Positions 1 to 6,946 of a stretch of DNA of 45,926 nucleotides are shown here, piece by piece. Position numbers and translations under genes: made by a program. The notes beneath the pieces were generated by a model. It saw only the letters and a list, made by a program, of their open reading frames with translations, did no database searches and was not told the origin of the DNA. Origin of the DNA: Myxococcales bacterium UBA1203 (GTDB lineage: Bacteria; Myxococcota; Myxococcia; Myxococcales; UBA5297); NCBI GenBank assembly GCA_002309695.1, contig DBXV01000016.1:276820-322745 (forward strand), in the 5' to 3' direction. Positions within the stretch are counted from its first letter, which is position 1. Each line of letters starts with the position of its first letter.

Positions 1-953
1 TTGACCATGCCGCAGCCAAGCACCTCGATCCAGCCTGTGCCCTTGCAGATGCGGCAGCCCTTCCCGCCGCAGTGGACGCAGGAAATGTCAATTTCGGCGG
101 AGGGCTCGGTGAAGGGGAAGTAGCTCGGGCGGAAGCGCGTCTTCGTCGAGGATCCGAACAGCGCCTGCACAAAGGCGTCGAGAGTGCCTTTCAGCTCGGC
201 GAAGGTGACGTGCCTGTCCACCAGCAGGCCCTCCATCTGATGGAACATGGGCGTGTGCGTCACGTCGCTGTCGCAGCGATAGACCTTGCCGGGCGCCACG
301 ATGCGGATGGGCGGCTTTTGGGTCAGCATGGTCCTGATCTGAACCGGCGAGGTGTGCGTCCGGAGAACGGCGATTTTTCCCGCCAGATCCGCCTCGTCTT
401 TGGCCCCCAGACTCATGGGATCGACCCAGAACGTGTCCTGCATGTCGCGGGCGGGATGGTCGGGCGGAATGTTCAGCGCCTCGAAATTGTAGGCGTCCAG
501 CTCCACCTCCGGCCCTTCGGCAATGTCGAAGCCCAGCTTCTGAAAGATGGCAGCCATGTCATCCAGCGTCCTGCTGACGGGATGGCGGTGCCCCAGAGCG
601 CCGCGGCGTCCGGCCAGGGTCACGTCGAGACGCGGGCCATTCAGCTCTTTTTCCAGCGCCAGGCGCTCCAGCGCCTTTTTCCGCGCCTCGTGCATGGCCT
701 CGACCCGGTTCCGAAGCTCGTTGGCTTTCTGGCCGAAGGCTTTGCGGAGCGTCTTGTCCAGCGTGGGAATCCGCTCGAAGACGCGGGTGACGATTCCCTT
801 CATGCCCAGCGTCGAGACGCGTGCGGCTTCCAGCTGAGCGGCATCAATGGCCGCGTCCATGGCGGCGGCCGCCTTTTGGGAGAGTTCCTCAAGTTCCTGC
901 TCGATGTCGTCGGGCAGGGTGGCTGCTGCGTTTTGCTTTTCCTGTTTGGACAT
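1..953 (-). CDS. pheS: Phenylalanyl-tRNA synthetase alpha subunit, C-terminus cut by window edge
   Basis: PheS carries the catalytic core of the (alpha-beta)2 enzyme that charges tRNA-Phe. The frame opens at ATG 953 and runs off the left edge after 317 codons without a stop. The N-terminal part is a charged coiled coil. The class II core follows: the GHRHPVS segment, GFDIAEGPEVE, the FNIPPDHPARDMQDTF-type motif, LRTHTSPVQIR, and motif 2 around PGKVYRCDSDVTHTPMFHQ. The end of the visible part reads GWIEVLGCGMV, as expected just before motif 3. A four-cysteine cluster (C292, C295, C300, C303) sits where many PheS proteins carry no cysteines. pheT should lie beyond the edge. The gene lies downstream of rplT but is separated from it by a terminator-like hairpin. 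Confidence 0.97.
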   Translation of the reverse strand, partial: MSKQEKQNAAATLPDDIEQELEELSQKAAAAMDAAIDAAQLEAARVSTLGMKGIVTRVFERIPTLDKTLRKAFGQKANELRNRVEAMHEARKKALERLALEKELNGPRLDVTLAGRRGALGHRHPVSRTLDDMAAIFQKLGFDIAEGPEVELDAYNFEALNIPPDHPARDMQDTFWVDPMSLGAKDEADLAGKIAVLRTHTSPVQIRTMLTQKPPIRIVAPGKVYRCDSDVTHTPMFHQMEGLLVDRHVTFAELKGTLDAFVQALFGSSTKTRFRPSYFPFTEPSAEIDISCVHCGGKGCRICKGTGWIEVLGCGMV

Positions 954-987
954 TCGTTTGACCCGATGGTTGCGAAAGTGACGGCGC

Positions 988-1027
988 AAAAAAAAACCGC
1001 CTGAAGCTCGAAAGGAGTTCCAGGCGG
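988..1027 (-). terminator. Intrinsic terminator or attenuator between rplT and pheS
   Basis: On the minus strand the stem CCGCCTG (1027-1021) pairs with CAGGCGG (1003-997) and is followed at once by nine T (996-988). It lies 22 bases after the rplT stop and about 35 bases before the pheS ATG. This is a strong Rho-independent signal. pheS must therefore rely on read-through, on its own promoter, or on attenuation. I saw no convincing Phe-rich leader peptide. Confidence 0.75.
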
Positions 1028-1049
1028 CCTTTGTGAGGAAATCGACGTT

Positions 1050-1391
1050 TTACTTCGAGGCCGCAACGACGGCGCTAAAGCCCGCGGGGTCGAAGATGGC
1101 CAGGTCAGCCATGATTTTGCGGTCAATCGCCACGTTGTTTTTGGCCAGGCCCGCAATCAGCTTGGAATAGGTCGTTCCATTCAGACGCGCGGCGGCGTTG
1201 ATGCGGACGATCCACAGACGCCGGAAATCGCGGCGTCTCTGGCGGCGGTCGGCCGTCGAGAAATTCAGCGCGCGCTCAACGGCCTGGTTGGCACGGCGGT
1301 AACAATTTTTGCGGCGGCCGCGGAAACCCTTGGCCAGCTTGAGAACTGCATTGCGGCGCCTGCGCGCCTTGAAACCTTTTTTGACTCTCAT
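1050..1391 (-). CDS. rplT: 50S ribosomal protein L20
   Basis: This 113-residue basic protein matches L20 along its whole length. It starts MRVKKGFKARRRR, continues with KLAKGFRGRRKNCYRRANQ and RRDFRRLWIVRINAA, and ends in the globular part (YSKLIAGLAKNNVAIDRK). L20 binds 23S rRNA early in large-subunit assembly. In several bacteria it also represses its own operon by binding the rpmI leader RNA. It follows rpmI by 113 bases in the usual infC-rpmI-rplT order. Confidence 0.98.
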   Translation of the reverse strand: MRVKKGFKARRRRNAVLKLAKGFRGRRKNCYRRANQAVERALNFSTADRRQRRRDFRRLWIVRINAAARLNGTTYSKLIAGLAKNNVAIDRKIMADLAIFDPAGFSAVVAASK

Positions 1392-1504
1392 TGGGTGCTT
1401 CTCCTTGCGTGAACCGCGTGTCCCGGATGGCGTTCAGCCCCGGAATCTTAGGTACACGGCCAGCGCGTTATTGCTCTGCCTGCTTTTTCTGAGACGACAT
1501 CGGC

Positions 1505-1708
1505 TCAGGCGTAGGGGAAGAGCTCTTTCTTCACTTTTTTGGCGTCCATTGGCTCCAGATGGCCGTTGCCGCGGAGGCGCTGATTGACCTTCCCGCTCTT
1601 GGACAGGAAGCAGTGCCTGGCATAGGCCCGAGCGAATTTTACTTTTCCGCTCTTTTTGACCTGGAAGCGCTTGGCCGCGCCGCTCTTGGTCTTCAGTTTG
1701 TAGCCCAT
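1505..1708 (-). CDS. rpmI: 50S ribosomal protein L35
   Basis: A 67-residue very basic protein that begins MGYKLKTKSGAAKRF and contains RAYARHCFLSKSGKVNQRLRGN, the typical L35 sequence. ATG 1708 is chosen because the L35 family begins there and because a GAGGA ribosome-binding site sits five bases upstream (minus strand). The frame stays open for 40 codons upstream, but that stretch has no L35 similarity. A 276-base spacer rich in hairpins separates it from infC. Confidence 0.97.
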   Translation of the reverse strand: MGYKLKTKSGAAKRFQVKKSGKVKFARAYARHCFLSKSGKVNQRLRGNGHLEPMDAKKVKKELFPYA

Positions 1709-1984
1709 CGTTTTCCTCGTTGTTCGTGCCGGTCCGGAGTGCCCGTCCGGCGTTCGTTGCGTTTTACGGAATGTCTCTCGAAGGAGACGTTCCGATTCCC
1801 CGAAGCGGCGCGGCAGGCTGGCTTTCACCAGTGCCGTTCCGTTTCGCCGCCGCCTTTTGGGGCCTGTCCCCGGAAAGAAACCGGGAAACGGGGCTTCAAA
1901 AAACGACGTGCGCCCCGGGGAATGCGGGGCGCATCAGGTTGTCCATCCTGCGGTGCGCAGAGTCGAAATCGACTCGAAATTGCC
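1709..1984 (-). promoter_or_regulatory. Structured leader between infC and rpmI, candidate L20/L35 control region
   Basis: This 276-base spacer holds three inverted repeats on the minus strand. First comes a terminator-like hairpin (1933-1898), then a CCCGG/CCGGG hairpin near 1888-1868, then an 11-bp stem (1794-1784 with 1777-1767, one mismatch) closed by a CTTCGA loop. In E. coli and Bacillus, L20 regulates this operon through RNA structure just ahead of rpmI. That precedent makes an autoregulatory leader plausible here, but the fold does not obviously copy either known type. Confidence 0.4.
1898..1933 (-). terminator. Intrinsic terminator-like hairpin after infC
   Basis: On the minus strand TGCGCCCCG (1933-1925) pairs with CGGGGCGCA (1917-1909) across a seven-base loop. 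CGTCG and then six T (1903-1898) follow. The nine-base perfect GC-rich stem makes this a good terminator, or an attenuator inside the infC-rpmI-rplT operon. Confidence 0.65.
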
Positions 1985-2662
1985 TCAGGAGGACGAGGGT
2001 TTGTTTTCTTCGTCGGAGGTGGTGTCGGCGGAGGGGCTGGCAGGGGAAGCCGCCGATGCCTGCTTCGCGGCCTGACGCGCTGCCTTGGCCGCCTTGCTTT
2101 CTTCGCTGGCCTTTTCCCGCTCCCTGGCGGCCGCGGCGATCTGGGCCTTCAGCTTGGGACTGGGTGCCAGCACCATAAACATCTGGCGTCCTTCCATCCG
2201 GGGCGTCTGTTCGATGACAGCCGCGTCCTTCAGGTCGGCCACCACATCGCTCAGCAGGTTCTGGCCGATCTCCTTGTGGGTGATTTCTCGTCCCCGGAAC
2301 ATGATGGTGACGCGCGCCTTGTCGCCGTCTTCGAGGAAGCGCCGGATGTTGTTCACCTTGAAGTCGTAGTCGTGGTCCTCGGTCTTCGGACGCATCTTGA
2401 CTTCTTTGATGCGAATCACGGCCTGCTTCTTCTTGGCTTCGTTGGCGCGCTTCTTCTCCTCGTATTTGAACTTGCCGTAGTCCATCACCTTGCAGACGGG
2501 CGGCTTGCTCATGGGGCTGACTTCCACAAGGTCCAGCCCCTGCTGCTGCGCGTAGGAGAGCGCCTGATCGATCGGCATGACGCCGAGCTGCTCTCCCGAG
2601 GGGCCTATGACTCTGACTTCGCGGGCACGGATGCGGCGGTTTGTTCTGGCGTCCCTGGCGAT
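1985..2662 (-). CDS. infC: Translation initiation factor IF-3, apparent ATC start
   Basis: IF-3 binds the 30S subunit and checks the start codon and initiator tRNA. The protein (225 residues) shows the IF-3 N-domain (RIRAREVRVIGPSGEQLG, then MPIDQALSYAQQQGLDLVE) and C-domain (KEVKMRPKTEDHDYDFK, FLEDGDKARVTIMFRGRE). A low-complexity Ala/Ser/Glu tail follows. The first ATG (2578) would drop about 28 residues of the conserved N-domain. An in-frame TGA lies at 2692-2690. Between it and that ATG there is no ATG, GTG or TTG. ATC at 2662 has a GGAGG eight bases upstream and gives MARDARTNRRIRA, so I take it as the start. A CTG at 2680 is the only other candidate. Rare AUU/AUC starts on infC are known to allow IF-3 to control its own translation. 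Confidence 0.93.
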   Translation of the reverse strand: MARDARTNRRIRAREVRVIGPSGEQLGVMPIDQALSYAQQQGLDLVEVSPMSKPPVCKVMDYGKFKYEEKKRANEAKKKQAVIRIKEVKMRPKTEDHDYDFKVNNIRRFLEDGDKARVTIMFRGREITHKEIGQNLLSDVVADLKDAAVIEQTPRMEGRQMFMVLAPSPKLKAQIAAAAREREKASEESKAAKAARQAAKQASAASPASPSADTTSDEENKPSSS

Positions 2663-2723
2663 GTTCGTATCCTCCGGCAGTGCGCGGTCTCAATCGACGC
2701 GCGCGGTCATTGTCCGTTCAATG

Positions 2724-2755
2724 AAAAGGCCGCTCCCGAGAAGGAGTGGCCTTTT
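2724..2755 (-). terminator. Hairpin in the infC upstream region
   Basis: An inverted repeat of 13-base arms, AAAAGGCC(G/A)CTCC, with a six-base loop lies between the DUF481 gene and infC. On the minus strand it ends in four T and has one A-C mismatch. On the plus strand the same position is a G-U pair. It can end transcription from the DUF481 gene or act as an attenuator ahead of infC. Confidence 0.5.
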
Positions 2756-2863
2756 CGTCCAAAAGGGGCGGCCCTCTACGATTTTTCGCTGTGGCGTGTC
2801 AATTCGGCCTGAGAGCGTGCCGGGCGAAATTTCTGTCCCGGCTTTCAGAGGGCTGACACCGCA

Positions 2864-4003
2864 TCAGAAGGCCAGTTCCAGACCCACCGTCAGCGTCGTG
2901 TCCGTCTTCTTCTTGTTCTCCACCGGGTTCGTGTCGTGCTTGACCAGGAACGAGGCTGTGAAGCTCAGGGACTTGTAAACCTTGATGGCCAGTTTCGTCA
3001 GAGATGTGACCCAGACGCGGCTGTCGCCAACGACGTTGGGAAGAACTTCCAGGTCCTCGGTGAAGACGAGTCCTTCCGTCATGGCGTAGCGGAAGGCGAG
3101 GGCGAAGCGGGGCGCGGCGATGATCTCGTCGTCCACGTTGGAGAACTCGGGGTAGTAGTTGAAGCGGAGTTCCTTGCCGGCGCGGAAGGCGAAGTCGGTC
3201 TGCAGGCGCAGCGTGCTGAAATCCCCCTTCTTCTGATCGACCCAGATCACGCTCAGACCTGCCTCGCCGTAATACCGGCCCTCGATGCTGTTGACGTGGT
3301 CGGTCATGCCGCCGGCCAGAGCGTAGATGGACAGCATCTTGGTGAAGCGGAAGTCGCCGCGCGCTTCGACCTTGGCGTTGAGGGCGACGGTCTCGGGGTC
3401 CTGCTCCTCGTAGTAGGGGTCGCTGCCGTCTTCTGGCTCAATCAGCAGATCTTTGGGGCGGGTGCGGCCATAGGCGCCGTCGGCCTTGAACTGGAAAATC
3501 CATTTCTCGTCTTCGCGGCGGAGGGCGAGGTTGGCGGTGGTCGTCAGCGAGCTGGTGTTTCCCGTCATCGAAATGAGGCTCAGCCCGATGAGGCCGCTCC
3601 ACTTGGAACGCTCGGTGGCTTCCTCAGCTTTTTCCTCGGGCTTGGCTGCGGGCGCGGTAGCGGCGTCGCCGTCAGCCTTCTTCAGAGAGGCGGACAGGGC
3701 GTCAAAAGCGGCGGCCAGCTTCGCGGCCGTTTCAGCGGCGGACTTGGCGGCGGCCTCGGCATCCTTCGCCGCTTTTTCCGCTGCCTCGGCGGACTTCACA
3801 GCACTGTCACCCGCGGCCTTGGAAGCTGCATCGTCGGCCTTGGCAGCTTCATCAGACTTGGCGGGCTCAGCAGCGGGAGCCGCGGACTCAGCGGCGGCGC
3901 TCTGTTCGGTTTCAGGGGCCTGATTGGCGGCGGCATCTGCGGCGGCCGGCTCAGTCTGGGTCAGAGCCGCCATAACGAGAATGGAAGGAAGTGCGCTCAG
4001 CAT
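2864..4003 (-). CDS. DUF481-type outer-membrane beta-barrel protein with Ala/Lys-rich N-terminal coiled region
   Basis: The protein has 379 residues. A short hydrophobic N-terminus (MLSALPSILVMAALTQ) is probably the export signal. Residues of about 20-130 are a low-complexity Ala/Glu/Lys/Asp stretch likely to form a helix or coiled coil. From about residue 135 the sequence has the pattern of the YdiY/DUF481 barrel family: SGLIGLSLISMTGNTSS, then alternating strands, and a final DTTLTVGLELAF ending in Phe, as expected for BAM-inserted proteins. Family function is not well defined; some members are salt-induced. The Ala-rich spacer is longer than in typical members and could span the periplasm. 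It sits downstream of rdgB with a 185-base gap. Confidence 0.8.
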   Translation of the reverse strand: MLSALPSILVMAALTQTEPAAADAAANQAPETEQSAAAESAAPAAEPAKSDEAAKADDAASKAAGDSAVKSAEAAEKAAKDAEAAAKSAAETAAKLAAAFDALSASLKKADGDAATAPAAKPEEKAEEATERSKWSGLIGLSLISMTGNTSSLTTTANLALRREDEKWIFQFKADGAYGRTRPKDLLIEPEDGSDPYYEEQDPETVALNAKVEARGDFRFTKMLSIYALAGGMTDHVNSIEGRYYGEAGLSVIWVDQKKGDFSTLRLQTDFAFRAGKELRFNYYPEFSNVDDEIIAAPRFALAFRYAMTEGLVFTEDLEVLPNVVGDSRVWVTSLTKLAIKVYKSLSFTASFLVKHDTNPVENKKKTDTTLTVGLELAF

Positions 4004-4188
4004 CGTTTCGTGTTCCTCGACTTTCGGTGGGTGGGTTCTTCAAAAATCCCGGCGAATGAAAATCGTGTCCCTTCAACGGGACAGCGGACGCTTCACGGGG
4101 GACGGCCCGCCGGAGATGCCTTTCGGAAAACGGACGAAAAACCTGTCCGCCGACCCCTCTGAACCGGAAGCAAAAAAGGCGGCGGCCC

Positions 4189-4827
4189 CTAGTCGATTTG
4201 GGGCAGCTTGTCCAGAGCCCAGTTCAGCAGTTCCGGACGCAGTTTGGCGAAGGCGCGGGCCCGATGCGAAATGCGGTTTTTCTCTTCGCGGGTCAGCTCG
4301 GCCAGCGTCTTTCCCAGCCCGGAAGCCTCGAAGAGCGGGTCGTAGCCAAAGCCGTTTTCGCCCCGCGGCGCTTCGAGAATGACGCCATCGACCCTGCCCT
4401 CGAAAAACATGGGGGGACGCCCGGGGATGAGGAAGCAGATGTCCGTCTGAAAATGGGCCGTCCGCCGCTCAGCGGGAATGCCTGCCATTTCCCGCAGAAG
4501 GCGCTCGTTGTTGGCCCGGTAGCGGGCGGCAGCGTCGTCGAGAATGCCCTCGGGCACGCCGCCGTAGCGGGCGGAGCGGATGCCCGGAGCGCCGTTCAGG
4601 GCATCCACGCAGAGGCCGGTGTCGTCGGCGAGCACGGCGATGCCCAGAGCATCGAAGTAGGCGCGGGCTTTTTTGAGCGCGTTGCCGGCAAAGTCGGGGG
4701 CGTCTTCCTCGACTTCAATCGCGGCGGTGTCGCGCAGCGAGAGGATGCGGACGGGAAGGCCGGACGTCAGCGCGCTCAGTTCAGCCAGCTTCCCCTTGTT
4801 GGTGGTCGCAAAAAGAAGGTCTTTCAT
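4189..4827 (-). CDS. rdgB: Non-canonical purine NTP pyrophosphatase (RdgB/HAM1 family)
   Basis: The product (212 residues) removes dITP, ITP and XTP from the nucleotide pool by hydrolysis to the monophosphate. It starts MKDLLFATTNKGKLAEL, the family's substrate-binding SxNxxK-type loop. EDAPDFAGNALKKARA, VLADDTGLCVDAL (catalytic Asp region), PGIRSARYGG, GENGFGYDPLF and the C-terminal ISHRARA follow in the expected order. ATG 4827 is chosen because the family motif begins at residue 4; the longer open frame upstream shows no similarity. It is divergent from uppS, with 184 bases between. Confidence 0.96.
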   Translation of the reverse strand: MKDLLFATTNKGKLAELSALTSGLPVRILSLRDTAAIEVEEDAPDFAGNALKKARAYFDALGIAVLADDTGLCVDALNGAPGIRSARYGGVPEGILDDAAARYRANNERLLREMAGIPAERRTAHFQTDICFLIPGRPPMFFEGRVDGVILEAPRGENGFGYDPLFEASGLGKTLAELTREEKNRISHRARAFAKLRPELLNWALDKLPQID

Positions 4828-5011
4828 GGCGGCGGCCCTTTGAGGCGGGGAGCAGGCGCCGTCAAGGAACCGAAAAGCAGCCTGACGCCCCGTTTTCGAG
4901 AGGCGTCCCGCGCCCTTGCAATGGCTTCGGTCCTGAGTAGAAGGGCGCGCTTTTTTCGGGGAGGCCGGGTCCGCCGGACTTCGCTCCCCGCAACTATTTT
5001 TTGGAGGCCGC

Positions 5012-5770
5012 TTGCCTTCCCTCGAATCACTTTTGGAACAGCTGGACACACGCCGTCTGCCCCGACACGTGGGCATCATCATGGACGGCAACGGCCGATG
5101 GGCGGAGTCGCGAGGCTTTGCCCGCATCGTCGGCCACCGTGAGGGAAGCCGGTCCGTGCGGGCCGTCACCCGTTTCTCCAGGAAGCTGGGCATCCAGGCA
5201 CTGACCCTGTACGCCTTCTCCAGTCAGAACTGGCAGCGCCCCGCGGAGGAAGTCGCCGGGCTCATGGCGCTTCTGAGGGAGTACCTGGTCAGCGAGCGCG
5301 ACGAAATCATGGACAACGGCATCCGCCTCAACGCGCTGGGCGACCTGGACAAGCTGCCGCGCATGGTTCGCGAGCCTCTGGATGCGCTCATGGGCGAGTC
5401 GAGGAACAACACGGACATGGTCCTCTCGCTGGCCCTCTCCTACGGCGGCCGCGATGAGATTCTGCGCGCCTGCCGGGCCATGATTGCCGACGGCGTTTCC
5501 CCGGATGCCGTCAGCGAAGAGCTGTTCAGCCAGTATCTGTTCACGGCGGGCCTGCCGCCGCTGGACCTCGTCATCCGCACCAGCGGTGAGCTGCGGATTT
5601 CCAACTTCATGCTCTGGCAGAACGCTTACGCGGAGCTGCACTTCACGGACATCCTCTGGCCCGATTTCCGGGAGGAGGCCTTTGTCAGGGCGCTCCTTGA
5701 TTTTCAGTCCCGTGAACGGCGCTGCGGGAAGACGAGCAGCCAGCTGCGCCAGGAGGCGGAGACAGCTTGA
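5012..5770 (+). CDS. uppS: Undecaprenyl diphosphate synthase (cis-prenyltransferase), TTG start
   Basis: This enzyme extends farnesyl diphosphate with isopentenyl diphosphate to make the C55 lipid carrier for peptidoglycan and surface polysaccharides. The 252-residue product has the full signature: HVGIIMDGNGRWAESRG with catalytic D25, GHREG at 42-46, LYAFSSQNWQRP, SYGGRDEI, and DLVIRTSGELRISNF-MLWQ near the C-terminus. The start is TTG 5012 with GGAGG at 5003-5007; the spacing is short. The next in-frame ATG lies inside the catalytic motif. cdsA follows after 225 bases, the usual order in Gram-negative envelope operons. Confidence 0.97.
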   Translation: MPSLESLLEQLDTRRLPRHVGIIMDGNGRWAESRGFARIVGHREGSRSVRAVTRFSRKLGIQALTLYAFSSQNWQRPAEEVAGLMALLREYLVSERDEIMDNGIRLNALGDLDKLPRMVREPLDALMGESRNNTDMVLSLALSYGGRDEILRACRAMIADGVSPDAVSEELFSQYLFTAGLPPLDLVIRTSGELRISNFMLWQNAYAELHFTDILWPDFREEAFVRALLDFQSRERRCGKTSSQLRQEAETA

Positions 5771-5995
5771 TGGCCGGCTCCACAGTTCGGCCTCCTGCTT
5801 CCGCTGCCGCCGTTTCATCTGTGTCATCGGATGAAGGCGGGGAGGAATCCGGGACTGAAACTGTACGAGCGTCCTTTTGCGCCGCGTTTTCTGTCTTCGG
5901 ACGAGATTCCCGCCGGGAACAGCCGTGCGCTCTTCAAGAGGCGATGCGCTGAAGCTCTGCGGCGTCCGATGCACTTCAACTAAAGGGACAACGTT

Positions 5996-6859
5996 TTGAA
6001 CGAAGCGAATAAGAACTTGGTGGTCCGCATCGTCTCCGCCGTCGTGCTCATCCCGGTGGTGATTGGCTGCATTTACGCGGGAATCTGGCCAACGGCGGCG
6101 CTCATGGCGCTGGGGGGTGTGCTGATGGCGGAGGAGTTCACCCGCATCACTCTGAAGACGCACGACGCGGCGCAGATTCTCGCCATCGCGGCCGCAGCTT
6201 TTCCTGCACTCGCCTTTGCCGCCCTTGGACAGAGCGCTTTTGCCGCCATCGCCGTCGGTTCGGGCCTGGTGCTGATTTCTGTCTTTGTCATCTATCTGCT
6301 TCGCGGGCCTCTTCCCGAGGCACCCCAGCGCATCTCGCTCGTCTTCACCGCGTTTTTTTATACGGGAGTCCTGCCCGCCAGCATCGTCGGTCTGAGGGGG
6401 GTGAATCAGGCGTGGGGCAGCAGCGCGGCTGATCCGGGCATCGTCTGGGTGGTCATCGCCTTTCTTCTGACCTGGGCCAACGACACGGGCGCCTATGCGT
6501 TCGGTCGGACGCTGGGGAAGCGGAAGCTCTATCCCGCGGTTTCCCCCGGCAAGAGCTGGGAAGGCTTCTGGGGCGGCATGCTGGTCACGGTGGGCGCCGC
6601 CTTTGCCATTCGCAGCGGCTTCGGCCTCAGCCTCACGTGGCTGGACGTGCTCCTTCTCTCGGTCCCTGTGTCGATTCTGGGGCCTCTGGGGGACCTCTCC
6701 GAATCGATGATCAAGCGCGCCTATGGCGTGAAGGATTCGGGGAAGACCATTCCCGGCCACGGGGGCGTTCTGGACCGCCTGGACGCCATGCTGTTCACGT
6801 CCCCGTATGTTTTCTTTTTTGTCTCGGTGGCTCTGCCCTGGCTGCACGCAGCTCATTGA
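5996..6859 (+). CDS. cdsA: Phosphatidate cytidylyltransferase (CDP-diacylglycerol synthase), TTG start
   Basis: CdsA makes CDP-diacylglycerol from CTP and phosphatidate in the inner membrane, the branch point of phospholipid synthesis. The protein (287 residues) has about eight hydrophobic segments and ends with the family signature KDSGKTIPGHGGVLDRLDA (residues of about 245-265). WANDTGAYAFGRTLGKRKL and SPGKSWEGFWGG are also typical. TTG 5996 is the start, preceded by AAAGGGA. In many proteobacteria dxr, rseP and bamA follow cdsA; here clpA follows. Confidence 0.96.
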   Translation: MNEANKNLVVRIVSAVVLIPVVIGCIYAGIWPTAALMALGGVLMAEEFTRITLKTHDAAQILAIAAAAFPALAFAALGQSAFAAIAVGSGLVLISVFVIYLLRGPLPEAPQRISLVFTAFFYTGVLPASIVGLRGVNQAWGSSAADPGIVWVVIAFLLTWANDTGAYAFGRTLGKRKLYPAVSPGKSWEGFWGGMLVTVGAAFAIRSGFGLSLTWLDVLLLSVPVSILGPLGDLSESMIKRAYGVKDSGKTIPGHGGVLDRLDAMLFTSPYVFFFVSVALPWLHAAH

Positions 6860-6946
6860 GGAGAGCGCCTGATTCTGAGCGGCGAAGGCGGTGCGGCGGA
6901 CATTTCCAACGCGGCGGCCATGAAGGAATGAAGGAGTGGGGACGCG

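Noticed and set aside
987..1049. A PheM-like leader peptide ahead of pheS
   Set aside because: No short ORF with a run of Phe codons and its own ribosome-binding site next to the hairpin. The hairpin itself is kept as a terminator.
1559..2812. A plus-strand open frame of 417 codons antisense to infC and rpmI
   Set aside because: It covers two conserved genes on the other strand and has no domain pattern.
5767..5952. A 61-codon frame between uppS and cdsA
   Set aside because: No ribosome-binding site and no recognisable protein; Ser/Ala-rich content fits chance.
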